A DNA stretch of 64,000 nt from Lyngbya sp. HA4199-MV5 (GCA_019359375.1 JAHHHL010000018.1:1-64000), one strand, 5' to 3'. Shown: positions 8,414-17,500, counted from the first letter of the stretch. Made by a program: numbers and translations. The notes: generated from the sequence alone by a model not told the origin.

Positions 8414-11400
8414 ATGGCAAAAATTTTAATCGTTGAAGACGAAATCGTTTCTGCCTTAGTGATTCAGGAGTTTTTAGAGCATTCTGAATATACCGTGGTC
8501 GCCAGTGTGACATCGGGTGCGGAGGCAATACGTGTCGCTGTTGATCTACGTCCTGACCTTGTCTTAATGGATATTTCGCTTGAGGGCGGACTGGATGGCA
8601 TTGGAGCAGCAACGCAAATCCGTGAGCAGTTGGGCGTGCCGATCGTCTACATCACTGCAAGCGCCGAAGACCAAACCTTTCAGCGCGCTGTTGCGACTGA
8701 ACCCTTTGGTTATTTGGTGAAGCCCTTCAATCGGGTTGGGCTTTACACGACGATTCGGATCGCCCTGCGCCGCTACCAGTTGGAGCAGCAGCTTGAACAA
8801 GCCGAACAGTGGCTCGCAACCACGTTAGCCAGCATCGGCGATGGCACGATCGCCACCGACCAAAATGGCTGCATTACCTTTATGAATGCGGTCGCTGAAA
8901 ATCTGACGGGTTGGCAACAATCGGAAGCATTGGGGGCTTCTGCGGAGGTCATTTTGCGCCTGATTCATGCCGAAACGCGAGAAGCGATCGAAAACCCGCT
9001 CTTGAGGGCAATGCGGCAGGGCGAAAGTGTGAGCGTGTCGGATCATTGCTTGCTACAAACCAAAAGTGGGTTGGAGCGGGCGATCGGAGATACTGCCGCA
9101 CCCATCCGCAACGAGAAGGGCGAAATTACAGGGAGCGTTCTGGTGTTTCAGGATGTCACCGAACGTCGGCAAGCAGAGGCCCTGTTACACCGCCGTCAGG
9201 AAGAATTTCGAGCACTGGCAGAAAACTCTCCTGATATCGTGGCGCGGTTCGATCGAGAATTTCGTCACGTTTACGTTAATCCGGCGGTTGAAACGGCGAC
9301 TGGAATGCCTCCGCAGGATTTTATTGGGCGCACGAATGCCGAATTAAATATGCCTCCTGCTCTGGTGGAAATCTGGGAGCAAACGCTGCAAGCGGTTCTC
9401 AGCACTGCCCAGGAACACATTACGGAATTCCAATTTCCCACGCCTGAAGGGGTAAAGACCTATCAGGCGCGTGTTGTACCCGAATTTGCCCAAGATGGCA
9501 GCGTCGAATTTTTGCTCTGCGTCAGTCGAGATATTACGGCATACAAGCAGGCAGAGATCATTTTACGCCAGCAGGCAGAACGGGAGGCTTTGCTGGTAGC
9601 GATCGCGCAACGGGTGCGCCGATCGCTGAACCTGGATGACATTCTCAACACGACGGTGACGGAAGTACGCCAACTGCTGCAAACCGATCGTGTGATCATC
9701 TACCGCTTTGACCCCGATTGGAAGGGCTTTGTCATTGTCGAGTCGGTGGGTGACGGCTGGACACACATGCTGGGTCAACGGATTTTTGATCCCTGCCTTG
9801 TGATGGCAGATTGCCTTCTACCTTACCTGCAAGGCAAAGTAAGTAGCACAGCGGATATCGAGAGTGCGGGACTGGCTGAGTGCTATGTCAATCTGCTCAG
9901 GCAGTATCAGGTCAAGGCAAATTTGGTGATTCCCGTTTTGCTGCCTCAAACTCAAGCAGCAGAGACACAACCAGCAGAGACACAACTAGCAGAGACAGCG
10001 CCAAGCGAGTCTTTGTGGGGACTCATGGCAGTGCAGCACTGCGCGGCGGTGCGGCAATGGAGCCACTCAGAAATTGATTTGCTGAAAAACCTCTCGGCGC
10101 AAGTGGCGATCGCCATTCACCAAAGCCAGCTTTACCAGCAAACCCAGCAGCAGGCGCAACGAGAGCAAGCGCTCAATCGAGTCATTCAGTCCATTCGCAA
10201 TTCGCTAGATCTCACCACCATCTTCCATACAGCCGTGTTAGAAATGGGTCGCTTGCTACAGGTACAGCAGGCGAATATTCTGCAATATGTGCCAGAACAA
10301 CAGATTTGGGTACATAAGGCAAGCTATCGCCAAAGCCCAAATGTGGCTCCGGTGGGGTTGGATGTCGTGGGCTTAGAAATTCCTGATGAAGGAAACCCAA
10401 TCACAGCGCGGCTCAAGCAGCTTGAAATTGTACAGTTAGACGATGTGAGCACCGTACCTGATGAAATGACCCAAATCCTGGCGCAAACGTTTCCGGGCGC
10501 GTGGTTGGCGGTGCCGCTGCAAGTGGGTGGTCTGGTATGGGGCAACATCACGCTCATCCGAGGTCCAGAACCGTTTGTCTGGCAAGACTGGCAAATTGAG
10601 TTGACGCGTGCCGTGGGCGATCAGTTGGCGATCGCCATTCAGCAGTCTCAGCTTTACCAGCAAGTGCAAGCACTCAACCTGCGCCTGGAAGAACAGGTAC
10701 AGGAACGCACAGTTCTGCTGCAACAAGCCTTCAGCTTTGAAGCAACACTAAAGCGGATTGCCGATCGAGTACGCGATAGCCTGGATGAAGATCAGATTTT
10801 GCGCGCTGTGGTGGAGGAACTTGCCATTACGCTTGGCGTGAACACATGCAGCGTCGCTGTGTACGATCTTCGCCAGCAGGCAGTTAACGTGCGCTATGAA
10901 TACAAGACGGCAGTAGCGCTGGTACAAGGAAATTTGATCCCCATGGCGGTGTTTCCAGAGGTTTACCAGCAACTCCTGGACGGGCTGCATTTTCAGTACT
11001 GTAGCCTGGATGGTCGCCCACCAGAAACGCGAGTCGTGCGTCTAGCCTGTCCGATTGTGGATGATCAGGGAGTATTGGGCGATTTGCGGCTGGTCAAGCA
11101 CGCTAGCAACGTTTTTTCGGATCAAGAAGTACGGTTAGTGCAACAAGTTGCAAACCAATGCGCGATCGCCCTCCGCCAATCACGTCTTTATCAAGCGGTG
11201 CAGGCTCAAGTGGATGAACTCGAACAGCTTAACCAACTCAAGGACGATTTTGTCAGCACGGTTTCGCATGAGTTGCGTACCCCCATGTCCAGCATCCGGA
11301 TGGCAATTCAAATGCTCGAAGTGGTGCTGTTCCAAACAGAGGATGGGCGCAGCAGAGATGCGGCTGATCCTTCTTCACTCGTTTTACAGCCGGCTTCGTT

Positions 11401-12001
11401 TCAACGAACAATCCGCTATTTTCAGGTTTTGCGCGATGAATGTCAGCGTGAAACGATGCTCATTAACGATCTACTCGATCTATCCCGCCTGGAACAGCAA
11501 ACAGAACCACTGCATTGCACGACGATCGATCTTCAGGTCTGGCTACCCCAACTGGTGACACCCTTTATCGATCGTATTCGCAGTCAACGGCAGCACTTTG
11601 AAACCCGCATTGCAGAGCCTCTTCCAGCCCTGACAACTGACTACTCCTACCTCGAACGCATTCTGAATGAACTGCTGCACAATGCCTGCAAGTACACGCC
11701 TGAGTCCGAAACCATCGTCATGGCAGCCCAGGCGATCGAGCCAACATCGACTACCCCGCGATCGCACATTCAGATCAGCATCAGCAACTCCGGGGTTGAA
11801 ATTTCGGCAGATCAGCTCAAACGTGTGTTTGATAAGTTTTACCGAATTCCCAGCAGTAATCCCTGGCAGCATGGGGGCACAGGCTTGGGGCTGGCACTGG
11901 TTAAAAAGCTAGTGGCGCAGCTTCAAGGCACCGTCGAGGCATCCAGTGCCGAGGGTTGGACTACGTTTAGCGTGTGCATTCCGCTAGACACAACCCTGTA
12001 A
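8414..12001 (+). CDS. Hybrid sensor histidine kinase (receiver-PAS-PAS-GAF-GAF-GAF-HisKA-HATPase)
   Basis: A 1195-residue multi-sensor kinase, apparently soluble, with no membrane segment seen. The N-terminal receiver has phospho-Asp53 (LVLMDISLEGG) and Lys103 (YLVKPF). Two PAS domains follow (about 130-255 and 260-385), then three GAF domains (about 390-575, 580-755, 775-930), a HisKA domain with His952 in SHELRTP, and an ATPase with the N box (NELLHNACKYTPE, Asn near 1090) and GTGLGLALVKKL. The first GAF has Cys461 in DPCL and Cys490 in ECY, placed like the cysteine pair of DXCF cyanobacteriochromes. A small tandem repeat (AETQ units) interrupts GAF1. ATG at 8414 starts directly at the receiver fold. 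No cognate regulator is adjacent. Confidence 0.95.
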   Translation: MAKILIVEDEIVSALVIQEFLEHSEYTVVASVTSGAEAIRVAVDLRPDLVLMDISLEGGLDGIGAATQIREQLGVPIVYITASAEDQTFQRAVATEPFGYLVKPFNRVGLYTTIRIALRRYQLEQQLEQAEQWLATTLASIGDGTIATDQNGCITFMNAVAENLTGWQQSEALGASAEVILRLIHAETREAIENPLLRAMRQGESVSVSDHCLLQTKSGLERAIGDTAAPIRNEKGEITGSVLVFQDVTERRQAEALLHRRQEEFRALAENSPDIVARFDREFRHVYVNPAVETATGMPPQDFIGRTNAELNMPPALVEIWEQTLQAVLSTAQEHITEFQFPTPEGVKTYQARVVPEFAQDGSVEFLLCVSRDITAYKQAEIILRQQAEREALLVAIAQRVRRSLNLDDILNTTVTEVRQLLQTDRVIIYRFDPDWKGFVIVESVGDGWTHMLGQRIFDPCLVMADCLLPYLQGKVSSTADIESAGLAECYVNLLRQYQVKANLVIPVLLPQTQAAETQPAETQLAETAPSESLWGLMAVQHCAAVRQWSHSEIDLLKNLSAQVAIAIHQSQLYQQTQQQAQREQALNRVIQSIRNSLDLTTIFHTAVLEMGRLLQVQQANILQYVPEQQIWVHKASYRQSPNVAPVGLDVVGLEIPDEGNPITARLKQLEIVQLDDVSTVPDEMTQILAQTFPGAWLAVPLQVGGLVWGNITLIRGPEPFVWQDWQIELTRAVGDQLAIAIQQSQLYQQVQALNLRLEEQVQERTVLLQQAFSFEATLKRIADRVRDSLDEDQILRAVVEELAITLGVNTCSVAVYDLRQQAVNVRYEYKTAVALVQGNLIPMAVFPEVYQQLLDGLHFQYCSLDGRPPETRVVRLACPIVDDQGVLGDLRLVKHASNVFSDQEVRLVQQVANQCAIALRQSRLYQAVQAQVDELEQLNQLKDDFVSTVSHELRTPMSSIRMAIQMLEVVLFQTEDGRSRDAADPSSLVLQPASFQRTIRYFQVLRDECQRETMLINDLLDLSRLEQQTEPLHCTTIDLQVWLPQLVTPFIDRIRSQRQHFETRIAEPLPALTTDYSYLERILNELLHNACKYTPESETIVMAAQAIEPTSTTPRSHIQISISNSGVEISADQLKRVFDKFYRIPSSNPWQHGGTGLGLALVKKLVAQLQGTVEASSAEGWTTFSVCIPLDTTL

Positions 12002-12110
12002 GCATCCGTCATCGCGATGTAAAAGCCTTTGATAGTGATAAGAACGCCTCAATCAAATAGTGCTTAAGATCGTGAATTAAATAACTTCAACAACCTCAGC
12101 CTTTGAGTTG

Positions 12111-12179
12111 TACGGGCGCGGCAGGCGGCAGATGTTTCTGGGGAAGGCAAGGACTTTCTACCGCCTGCCACGCCCCTAC
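12111..12179. repeat. Imperfect inverted repeat between convergent genes
   Basis: TACGGGCGCGGCAGGCGG pairs with CCGCCTGCCACGCCCCTA across a ~32-nt loop. It lies between the ends of the kinase and zinc-ribbon genes, so it may act as a two-way terminator or be a mobile palindrome. There is no T-run. Confidence 0.6.
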
Positions 12180-12212
12180 GCAGAGAATTGCACCTTAATC
12201 AATCTGTGATCC

Positions 12213-13520
12213 TTAGCCAAAGCTTTCAACCACATAGTAGGAACTGCCAGGATAGCTATCGATGAAGATTAGTCCGCCATCGTTGCTGCCCAATTCTCGA
12301 CTTCCCGCAATACCATGATTGAGAATATGGATGAGTTGCTGAGGGGTAAACGACTCTAGCTCAACACAATTGCCTGCTTCTAACCAGGCAAGTTCTTCGT
12401 TTGATAAACTCGCTCGCACCTCTGTTGGCATTTGCTGAGCGGCTTGAACAGCATCGGGTGCATTTTGCACAAACATGGACTTACTAAGAAAAATTTGGCG
12501 TGGCAGTAAGCCAACATCAAAAATTTCGACGGTACTATTTTGAAACCATTTAGTGCTGGTGCGTAACTGATGTATTAAGCCAATACCTCTAGGAGTACAG
12601 TCATGAAACGCATAGACTTTCAGTTCTGGATTACGGCGTAGCATGGTCATTGTGGTGTCAAAAATACTGCTGGGATAGCCTGTAATACTCAAAATGGCAC
12701 AGTTGTTTTCAAAGTGAAAATTGTTAGCAATGAGAAGCTGTGCGATCGTGGACGTGTCACAGACAACCAGGCGATCAAAACTATAGGCGGTTACATCAGG
12801 ATTAACAGTTGCAGGTGTGGTTTCTTCGCGTGAAGGGGATAGTAACTGGAATGGTGCACCGTTGAATTGCTGCCATCGGCCAAGCCAACCTTGAAATTGC
12901 GTCGGTTCAATAGTGAAGGCTTGATGTTTGAACATAGAATTGCGGCGTTGTTGAGTGCCTAGATAGATTGATCCAACGCCTAGAAAAACGCTAATGGCAA
13001 AGAGTAGAAACGAGTTTCCAGCGATGCTAGCGATGATGCCTGCAATGAGAATGAGTCCGCCAATGGCTTGGAGCGATTTGGCGCTACTTTGGCGTACTTT
13101 AGGAGTTGATTGTGCAGAACTGCTCATACTCAAGAGGGTGAAGCCTGCGAGTAGGCTAATCACGATCGCGGGTGCAAACAACGCCAAAGTACTCTTTGTT
13201 GCTTCAAGAAGAAGCCCCCCAGCCGTCACTGTTGCGATCGCTGCTACGATGAGATATAGGAAAAAACATCCTAATGTTGGTATCGATCCTTTATTTTTAA
13301 GGCGTTTATCGAGAAAATAAAGTAATTGTCTGGGTGTAAAAAAGAGCGTATTGTTAGCAGAAAGATCCGCGATCGCCTTTGCAAACATGGGATCTGTTAC
13401 TTTGACTTTCTGCATTGTTGTTGGCTCAAAGACAAAGGGATGCTGACAATTCTTGCAACGTCCTTGATTGTCCGTGCGGTCTTTAAGTGTATTGTCAGTG
13501 TCACAACGAATACATTTCAT
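12213..13520 (-). CDS. Zinc-ribbon membrane protein of unknown function (435 aa)
   Basis: The N-terminus has two CxxC pairs (CIRC at residues 3-6 and CKNC near 22-25), a zinc ribbon. About residues 85-195 contain four hydrophobic segments in two hairpins, so the protein sits in a membrane. The C-terminal 220 residues are soluble and unrecognised. It includes a Rossmann-like stretch (YSFDRLVVCDTSTIAQLLIA) and a conserved-looking end (SNDGGLIFIDSYPGS). GGAGGT lies 5-6 bases before the ATG, and the start is only 20 bases after the decarboxylase-homologue stop, so it is probably the last gene of that operon. Function unknown. Confidence 0.8.
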   Translation of the reverse strand: MKCIRCDTDNTLKDRTDNQGRCKNCQHPFVFEPTTMQKVKVTDPMFAKAIADLSANNTLFFTPRQLLYFLDKRLKNKGSIPTLGCFFLYLIVAAIATVTAGGLLLEATKSTLALFAPAIVISLLAGFTLLSMSSSAQSTPKVRQSSAKSLQAIGGLILIAGIIASIAGNSFLLFAISVFLGVGSIYLGTQQRRNSMFKHQAFTIEPTQFQGWLGRWQQFNGAPFQLLSPSREETTPATVNPDVTAYSFDRLVVCDTSTIAQLLIANNFHFENNCAILSITGYPSSIFDTTMTMLRRNPELKVYAFHDCTPRGIGLIHQLRTSTKWFQNSTVEIFDVGLLPRQIFLSKSMFVQNAPDAVQAAQQMPTEVRASLSNEELAWLEAGNCVELESFTPQQLIHILNHGIAGSRELGSNDGGLIFIDSYPGSSYYVVESFG

Positions 13521-13540
13521 ATAACCTCCAGTGAATGATA

Positions 13541-14914
13541 TTAAAACACCTGCTTTTCTATCAGCGTGCTATACGTTTCTCGCTGCCGAATGAGACGATG
13601 GCTATTGTTTTCTAGCAGCACTTCAGCAGGACGGGGACGATGCAAAAAATGAGACGACATCGCGTAGCCGTAAGCTCCCACATCCAGGATGGCGAGAAGA
13701 TCACCACTTTTAAGAGCTGGTAATTGACAACGTTTGCCCAAATAATCACGAGAATAGGTCGTGTTGCCACACACATCTGTCAGGTGCAAACACGGTTCTT
13801 TGGCTGCTTCTTTGGCTGCTTGTTCGCCGTTCAAAGCGACAATTTTACGATAGCCACCGTGTACAGATGGCACCGAAAGATTGGCAATGGTGGTATCCAC
13901 TCCCACGATTTGTTTGTCGGCTTGCCATTTGACCGAGACCACTTGAGTGAGAAGAATGGCACAGCCCGCGATCGCCGCCCGTCCTGGTTCCACAACAAGC
14001 TGAATGGGTTGATCGACTTGAGAGAGGCGATCGCTTAACGCATCCCCAAACTGCTGCCAATCAAACGCGACACCATCATGATGATAGGGATAGCCAAACC
14101 CACCGCCAAAATCGAGATAAGCCCAATCGGGTAGTTGGCTGGCAGTCGCAAGCACGGTGTCGATCGCCTCTGTAAATGCAGTCGTCGCATTCGTCCCGGT
14201 GCCCCGATAAAAATGCAGTCCGCTGATGGTTAGCCCAGCCTGGTTTGCCAGATTAACCGCTGCCGGGAAGTCATCTGGATGTACGCCAATGCGACTTTCG
14301 CCCGTAAGCGCTGGGAGGTTGAGGCGAAGTCCAAGGCGAGGGGAGGAGAGGGGAGAGGAGAGAGGGGAGAGGGGAAGAGGATTTGTTGTTACTGGGAATG
14401 CCGCGCCTCCCTGTTCTCCTATTTCCTTATCGACTCTTTGCAACTCCTGCCTTCTGCCTCCTGCCCTCTGCCCTCTGCCTTCTTTTAACAGCGATCGCCA
14501 AACCTCACAACACAACTCCAACTGTGCAAGGCTATCTAGATTCAGCGTCGTCACACCCCAGCGGAAAAGCTGCTCCATTTCGGCACGATTCAGGTTGCTG
14601 CCGCTGTAGATGATTTGCGCTGGGTGAAAGCCCGCGTGGAGTCCCAGGTAGATGTCACCAGGGGTATTGGCATGAAGCCCCCACCCAGCATTGCGGAACA
14701 TTTGGAGGAGGGCGATGTTGCCGTTGGTGACGCTGGCAAAGTGGAAGCGCGTGTGGGGATAGGCGATCGCATCCGTAATGTGCTGGATGGTTTGACGCAG
14801 GCGATCGCCATCGTAGACGTAGAGCGGGGAACCGTAAGTGTCGAGGAGTTGCGTTGCAAGACGAAGGGTTAGAGGGTGTAGGGTGTGGGGTGTAGGGTGT
14901 GGGGTTGCTACCAT
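13541..14914 (-). CDS. Fold-type III PLP-decarboxylase homologue lacking the PLP lysine
   Basis: Related to diaminopimelate/ornithine decarboxylases: GLHFYRGTGTNA, LDFGGGFGYPY, VVEPGRAAIAG, DVCGNTTYSRDYLG and LDVGAYGYAMSSHFL are all present in the right order. However, where the family has YA-x-KAN with the lysine that forms the Schiff base, this protein reads FASVTN: the lysine is Val62. The start at 14914 overlaps the upstream synthetase stop by 7 bases (ATGGTAG), which suggests translational coupling; an earlier in-frame start exists but lies inside that gene. Residues ~141-195 are an in-frame low-complexity insert. It may be a pseudoenzyme, a binding protein or an enzyme with changed chemistry. 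Confidence 0.85.
   Translation of the reverse strand: MVATPHPTPHTLHPLTLRLATQLLDTYGSPLYVYDGDRLRQTIQHITDAIAYPHTRFHFASVTNGNIALLQMFRNAGWGLHANTPGDIYLGLHAGFHPAQIIYSGSNLNRAEMEQLFRWGVTTLNLDSLAQLELCCEVWRSLLKEGRGQRAGGRRQELQRVDKEIGEQGGAAFPVTTNPLPLSPLSSPLSSPRLGLRLNLPALTGESRIGVHPDDFPAAVNLANQAGLTISGLHFYRGTGTNATTAFTEAIDTVLATASQLPDWAYLDFGGGFGYPYHHDGVAFDWQQFGDALSDRLSQVDQPIQLVVEPGRAAIAGCAILLTQVVSVKWQADKQIVGVDTTIANLSVPSVHGGYRKIVALNGEQAAKEAAKEPCLHLTDVCGNTTYSRDYLGKRCQLPALKSGDLLAILDVGAYGYAMSSHFLHRPRPAEVLLENNSHRLIRQRETYSTLIEKQVF
14326..14493. repeat. In-frame hairpin-like heptamer insert in the decarboxylase homologue
   Basis: On the plus strand it reads as a purine arm (GAGGGGA-type units), a short mixed loop, then a pyrimidine arm (CTGCCTCCTGCC-type units). 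It replaces a short loop just before the RLGLRLNLP strand and keeps the reading frame, adding about 55 residues (GGRRQEL, PLSSPLSSP). Confidence 0.8.
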
Positions 14915-16737
14915 TGCGTTGTCTCCCGTTGCTGTTGAAGGTAGACGCGTCCTAACCAGGAGGGGAGCCAAAAGGGATGGTTGAGTGAGAACGCAGGCGA
15001 CGTGCCCAAAACCGTGTGCTGCCACAGTTGCCACATCAGCAAGAGCCAGAGGCTTTCACCAATGCGACGACCCTGGAGTGTCCCAAACTTGCCAGCCGCG
15101 ATGTGCGTTGCAACATGGGGTTGCCAGATGCCTTGAGCGTGTAGGGTGGCAGGATTCAACCATGTGCCCAGGTCTCGCCATCGCCCATTCAAACACCAGG
15201 AGGTTAAGGGTACGCCCATACCACGCTTTTCTCGCCAAACAATGTCGGGGGGCAACCAGGCTGCAACCGCACGCTTCAGAATATATTTTTCGCAAGCGGC
15301 CTGTAGATGTAACGTTCCTGAAAGCTGAAACGACCATTCAGCAAGGGCTAGATCGCAGAAGGGCGATCGTACCTTCAAGCCATGAGCCATGCCCAAACTG
15401 GTGGCGCGAGGATGGATATTTTGTGCGCCTTTGAGCATCAACGTGGCACGCCGCAACCGATGGAGCAGTGCCGTTGAAAACGTTGGATCGAGGGCATCCT
15501 GAAGCCAGGTTTGCGGTGTGATGTCTGTAAGTTGAGTGAAAACCTTTGACTGAAAAAGAGCTTGTTCATAGCCCCAAAGGCGATGAAACGTGCGGAGATA
15601 CTGTTGTTCAAACGGTTCCGTTGCGTGCACCGTTTGATACAGATCAGCGGCGATCAGGGGTTTATTCGTCCAGCCTGCAAACAGTTGATCACCACCTTCT
15701 CCGTTGAAAATTACCTGTACGTCCTGGCTTGCTGCCTGCATGAGTAGAAAGAGCGGCACGGTTACACCATCGCCAAAGGGCAAATCTAATGCCTGAACGG
15801 TGGGGCGAAGAGCGTGACGTACCTGTTTGGCACCGGCATCTACTTTCACTAGCGGTATGTTGAGCCACTCGGCAACCTGTTCGGCGTAGGGAAATTCTGA
15901 AACGCCTTCTGTGCCGAAATCCAGCGTGTAGGCATGGACTTTAACACCCGCTTCGACCAGGAGTGCCGCGACGATCGACGAATCTAAGCCTCCCGACAGC
16001 AAAACGCCAACTGGCTCATCGCCCAAATCAGCCGTTTGACGGGCTACAGCGTCTTTGAGTAACGATCGCAGTTGCACAATCGCCATTTCCTCATCGTGAA
16101 TCTGATGGGGTGCTTCCTGCCATTCAAACGATCGAGTGGTGCTGGAGGCTGTGATCGTTTCGGATATATTATCGGCAAGCCAAATTTGTTCTGTGCCCGC
16201 GGCGATCGACCCAATCTGATCAATTGGGGTTAGCGGAGTGGGTACATACGAGAAGCAGCTATAGCCATAGACCGCAGGTACGCTGATCTGAGGCGCTTCG
16301 ACCAGAGGCAGCAGTAGACTCAGGCGCGACGCAAACCAGATGACTTGTCCAATCTGAGTCCAGTACAGCGGCACATGACCAAAGGGTTCTCGTCCCAGAC
16401 GCAGGCGATCAAGATCATGCACAACCCAGGCATCCGCAAACGCACTTTCCCCGTGGCAAGCTACCCCTGATGCAGACAGGGCTGCAAGCAAACTGGGTGG
16501 AAAACAGTCACAGTCTGGCTGGGATAAGCCTACGTATGAAACACCCCAGAGGCAACGGGTAGTCATTTCTGGTAAAAGCGCTGTTGCTGGCGATCGACTG
16601 CATCGTCGGGCGGTTGGTTCACTACCGTTACTCAGGATACCCGTGAGCTGTTCTTCCAAATTAGCTTGCTTGCCATATCCCCAGTAGCCTACGACTTGAT
16701 GCAGCTTGAGCGCGTGTAATGGGATAGTCTGACCCAT
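14908..16737 (-). CDS. Asparagine-synthetase-like amide ligase without glutaminase cysteine
   Basis: The C-terminal half is a true synthetase domain: GVLLSGGLDSSIVAALL (PP-loop, near residue 245) adenylates a carboxylate, and EKRGMGVPLTSW near the end is typical. The N-terminal half resembles a class II glutamine amidotransferase, but the expected MCGIAGYWG start is LHQVVGYWG, preceded by 11 extra residues. The catalytic Cys2 is therefore His13 and ammonia release from glutamine is unlikely. Known relatives with this loss include beta-lactam synthetases and lasso-peptide cyclases, which form amide bonds with internal amines. No lasso protease or precursor is seen nearby. GGGGAAAG precedes the ATG; it lies 18 bases after the upstream gene and overlaps the next. 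Confidence 0.87.
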   Translation of the reverse strand: MGQTIPLHALKLHQVVGYWGYGKQANLEEQLTGILSNGSEPTARRCSRSPATALLPEMTTRCLWGVSYVGLSQPDCDCFPPSLLAALSASGVACHGESAFADAWVVHDLDRLRLGREPFGHVPLYWTQIGQVIWFASRLSLLLPLVEAPQISVPAVYGYSCFSYVPTPLTPIDQIGSIAAGTEQIWLADNISETITASSTTRSFEWQEAPHQIHDEEMAIVQLRSLLKDAVARQTADLGDEPVGVLLSGGLDSSIVAALLVEAGVKVHAYTLDFGTEGVSEFPYAEQVAEWLNIPLVKVDAGAKQVRHALRPTVQALDLPFGDGVTVPLFLLMQAASQDVQVIFNGEGGDQLFAGWTNKPLIAADLYQTVHATEPFEQQYLRTFHRLWGYEQALFQSKVFTQLTDITPQTWLQDALDPTFSTALLHRLRRATLMLKGAQNIHPRATSLGMAHGLKVRSPFCDLALAEWSFQLSGTLHLQAACEKYILKRAVAAWLPPDIVWREKRGMGVPLTSWCLNGRWRDLGTWLNPATLHAQGIWQPHVATHIAAGKFGTLQGRRIGESLWLLLMWQLWQHTVLGTSPAFSLNHPFWLPSWLGRVYLQQQRETTQW

Positions 16738-16755
16738 AGACCACTCAACTTTCCC

Positions 16756-17376
16756 CTACTGCACATCAAATTTGGTGTTGCTCAGTTGACGATCGCCCAA
16801 CAGCAATCGCACTTCCCAGTCTCCTTGCGGTGCATTTGCGTCAAGTGGATACTTGCAGTGAGTGTTCCAGACAGGCGTATTAATCTGACGCGTCTCGTAG
16901 CGATTTTGCTTCACCACCTGCCCACCCGGAGCCACCCAGTCACAGGTGAGGGCAAGCTTTTTGCCAACAGGTGCATCCTTCAGGGTGACGTTGTAGAACA
17001 ACTCTGGGCTAGTTTGACGCGAAATGGGCGCTTCGCTGCAACTGCCTTGAACCCGTGCCACGCAGCCTTGTTGTACCGAAACATTCGCCAGCGATTGCTT
17101 TTGCTGCTGCATGAAAACCGCTATCCCGGCAATGACAACCACCAGGCTGGCGATCGCGCCACCCAGGAGCCAACGTTGCCGCCGCTGTTGAACAACCAGA
17201 GCATCCTTCCGCTGTAGCTGGATCATCGCTTCGTCGAGCAAGGCGGGCGATAGATTAAGTTCTCGCAAGATGTCTTCAACCTGTCCGCGATCGAGTTCAT
17301 CCTGCTGTCGTTGGGAGAGCCGCTCTACTTCGCCTACCAATTTTGTTAACTGCTGGGGTGTCAATCGATTTTCCAT
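16756..17376 (-). CDS. Single-pass membrane protein of unknown function (206 aa)
   Basis: I do not recognise it. Residues ~1-75 are helical and charged (LTPQQLTKLVGEVERLSQRQQDELDR). One hydrophobic segment (LLGGAIASLVVVIAGIAVFM) follows, then about 100 residues that look like a strand-rich extracytoplasmic or lumenal domain with four cysteines (CVARVQGSC, LTCDW, NTHCKYP). That domain may bind a ligand or partner. First gene of the proposed operon with the synthetase and decarboxylase homologues, 18 bases upstream of the synthetase. ATG at 17376 is preferred; an upstream in-frame start adds a weak 18-residue extension. Confidence 0.8.
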   Translation of the reverse strand: MENRLTPQQLTKLVGEVERLSQRQQDELDRGQVEDILRELNLSPALLDEAMIQLQRKDALVVQQRRQRWLLGGAIASLVVVIAGIAVFMQQQKQSLANVSVQQGCVARVQGSCSEAPISRQTSPELFYNVTLKDAPVGKKLALTCDWVAPGGQVVKQNRYETRQINTPVWNTHCKYPLDANAPQGDWEVRLLLGDRQLSNTKFDVQ

Positions 17377-17500
17377 CGGTCTACCTCTTGTCGGTGAATG
17401 CTGTGCCGCAAAGGAAAAGACATCAAACATGAATCGTGTTCTCTACATCCATCAGCCTAACATCGAGTCTCAGGGCTGACTGCTTTAAACGTCATCAGCA

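Noticed and set aside
14908-16737. Lasso-peptide biosynthetic cluster
   Set aside because: The synthetase homologue alone is compatible, but no B-type protease, recognition protein or precursor peptide is visible nearby.
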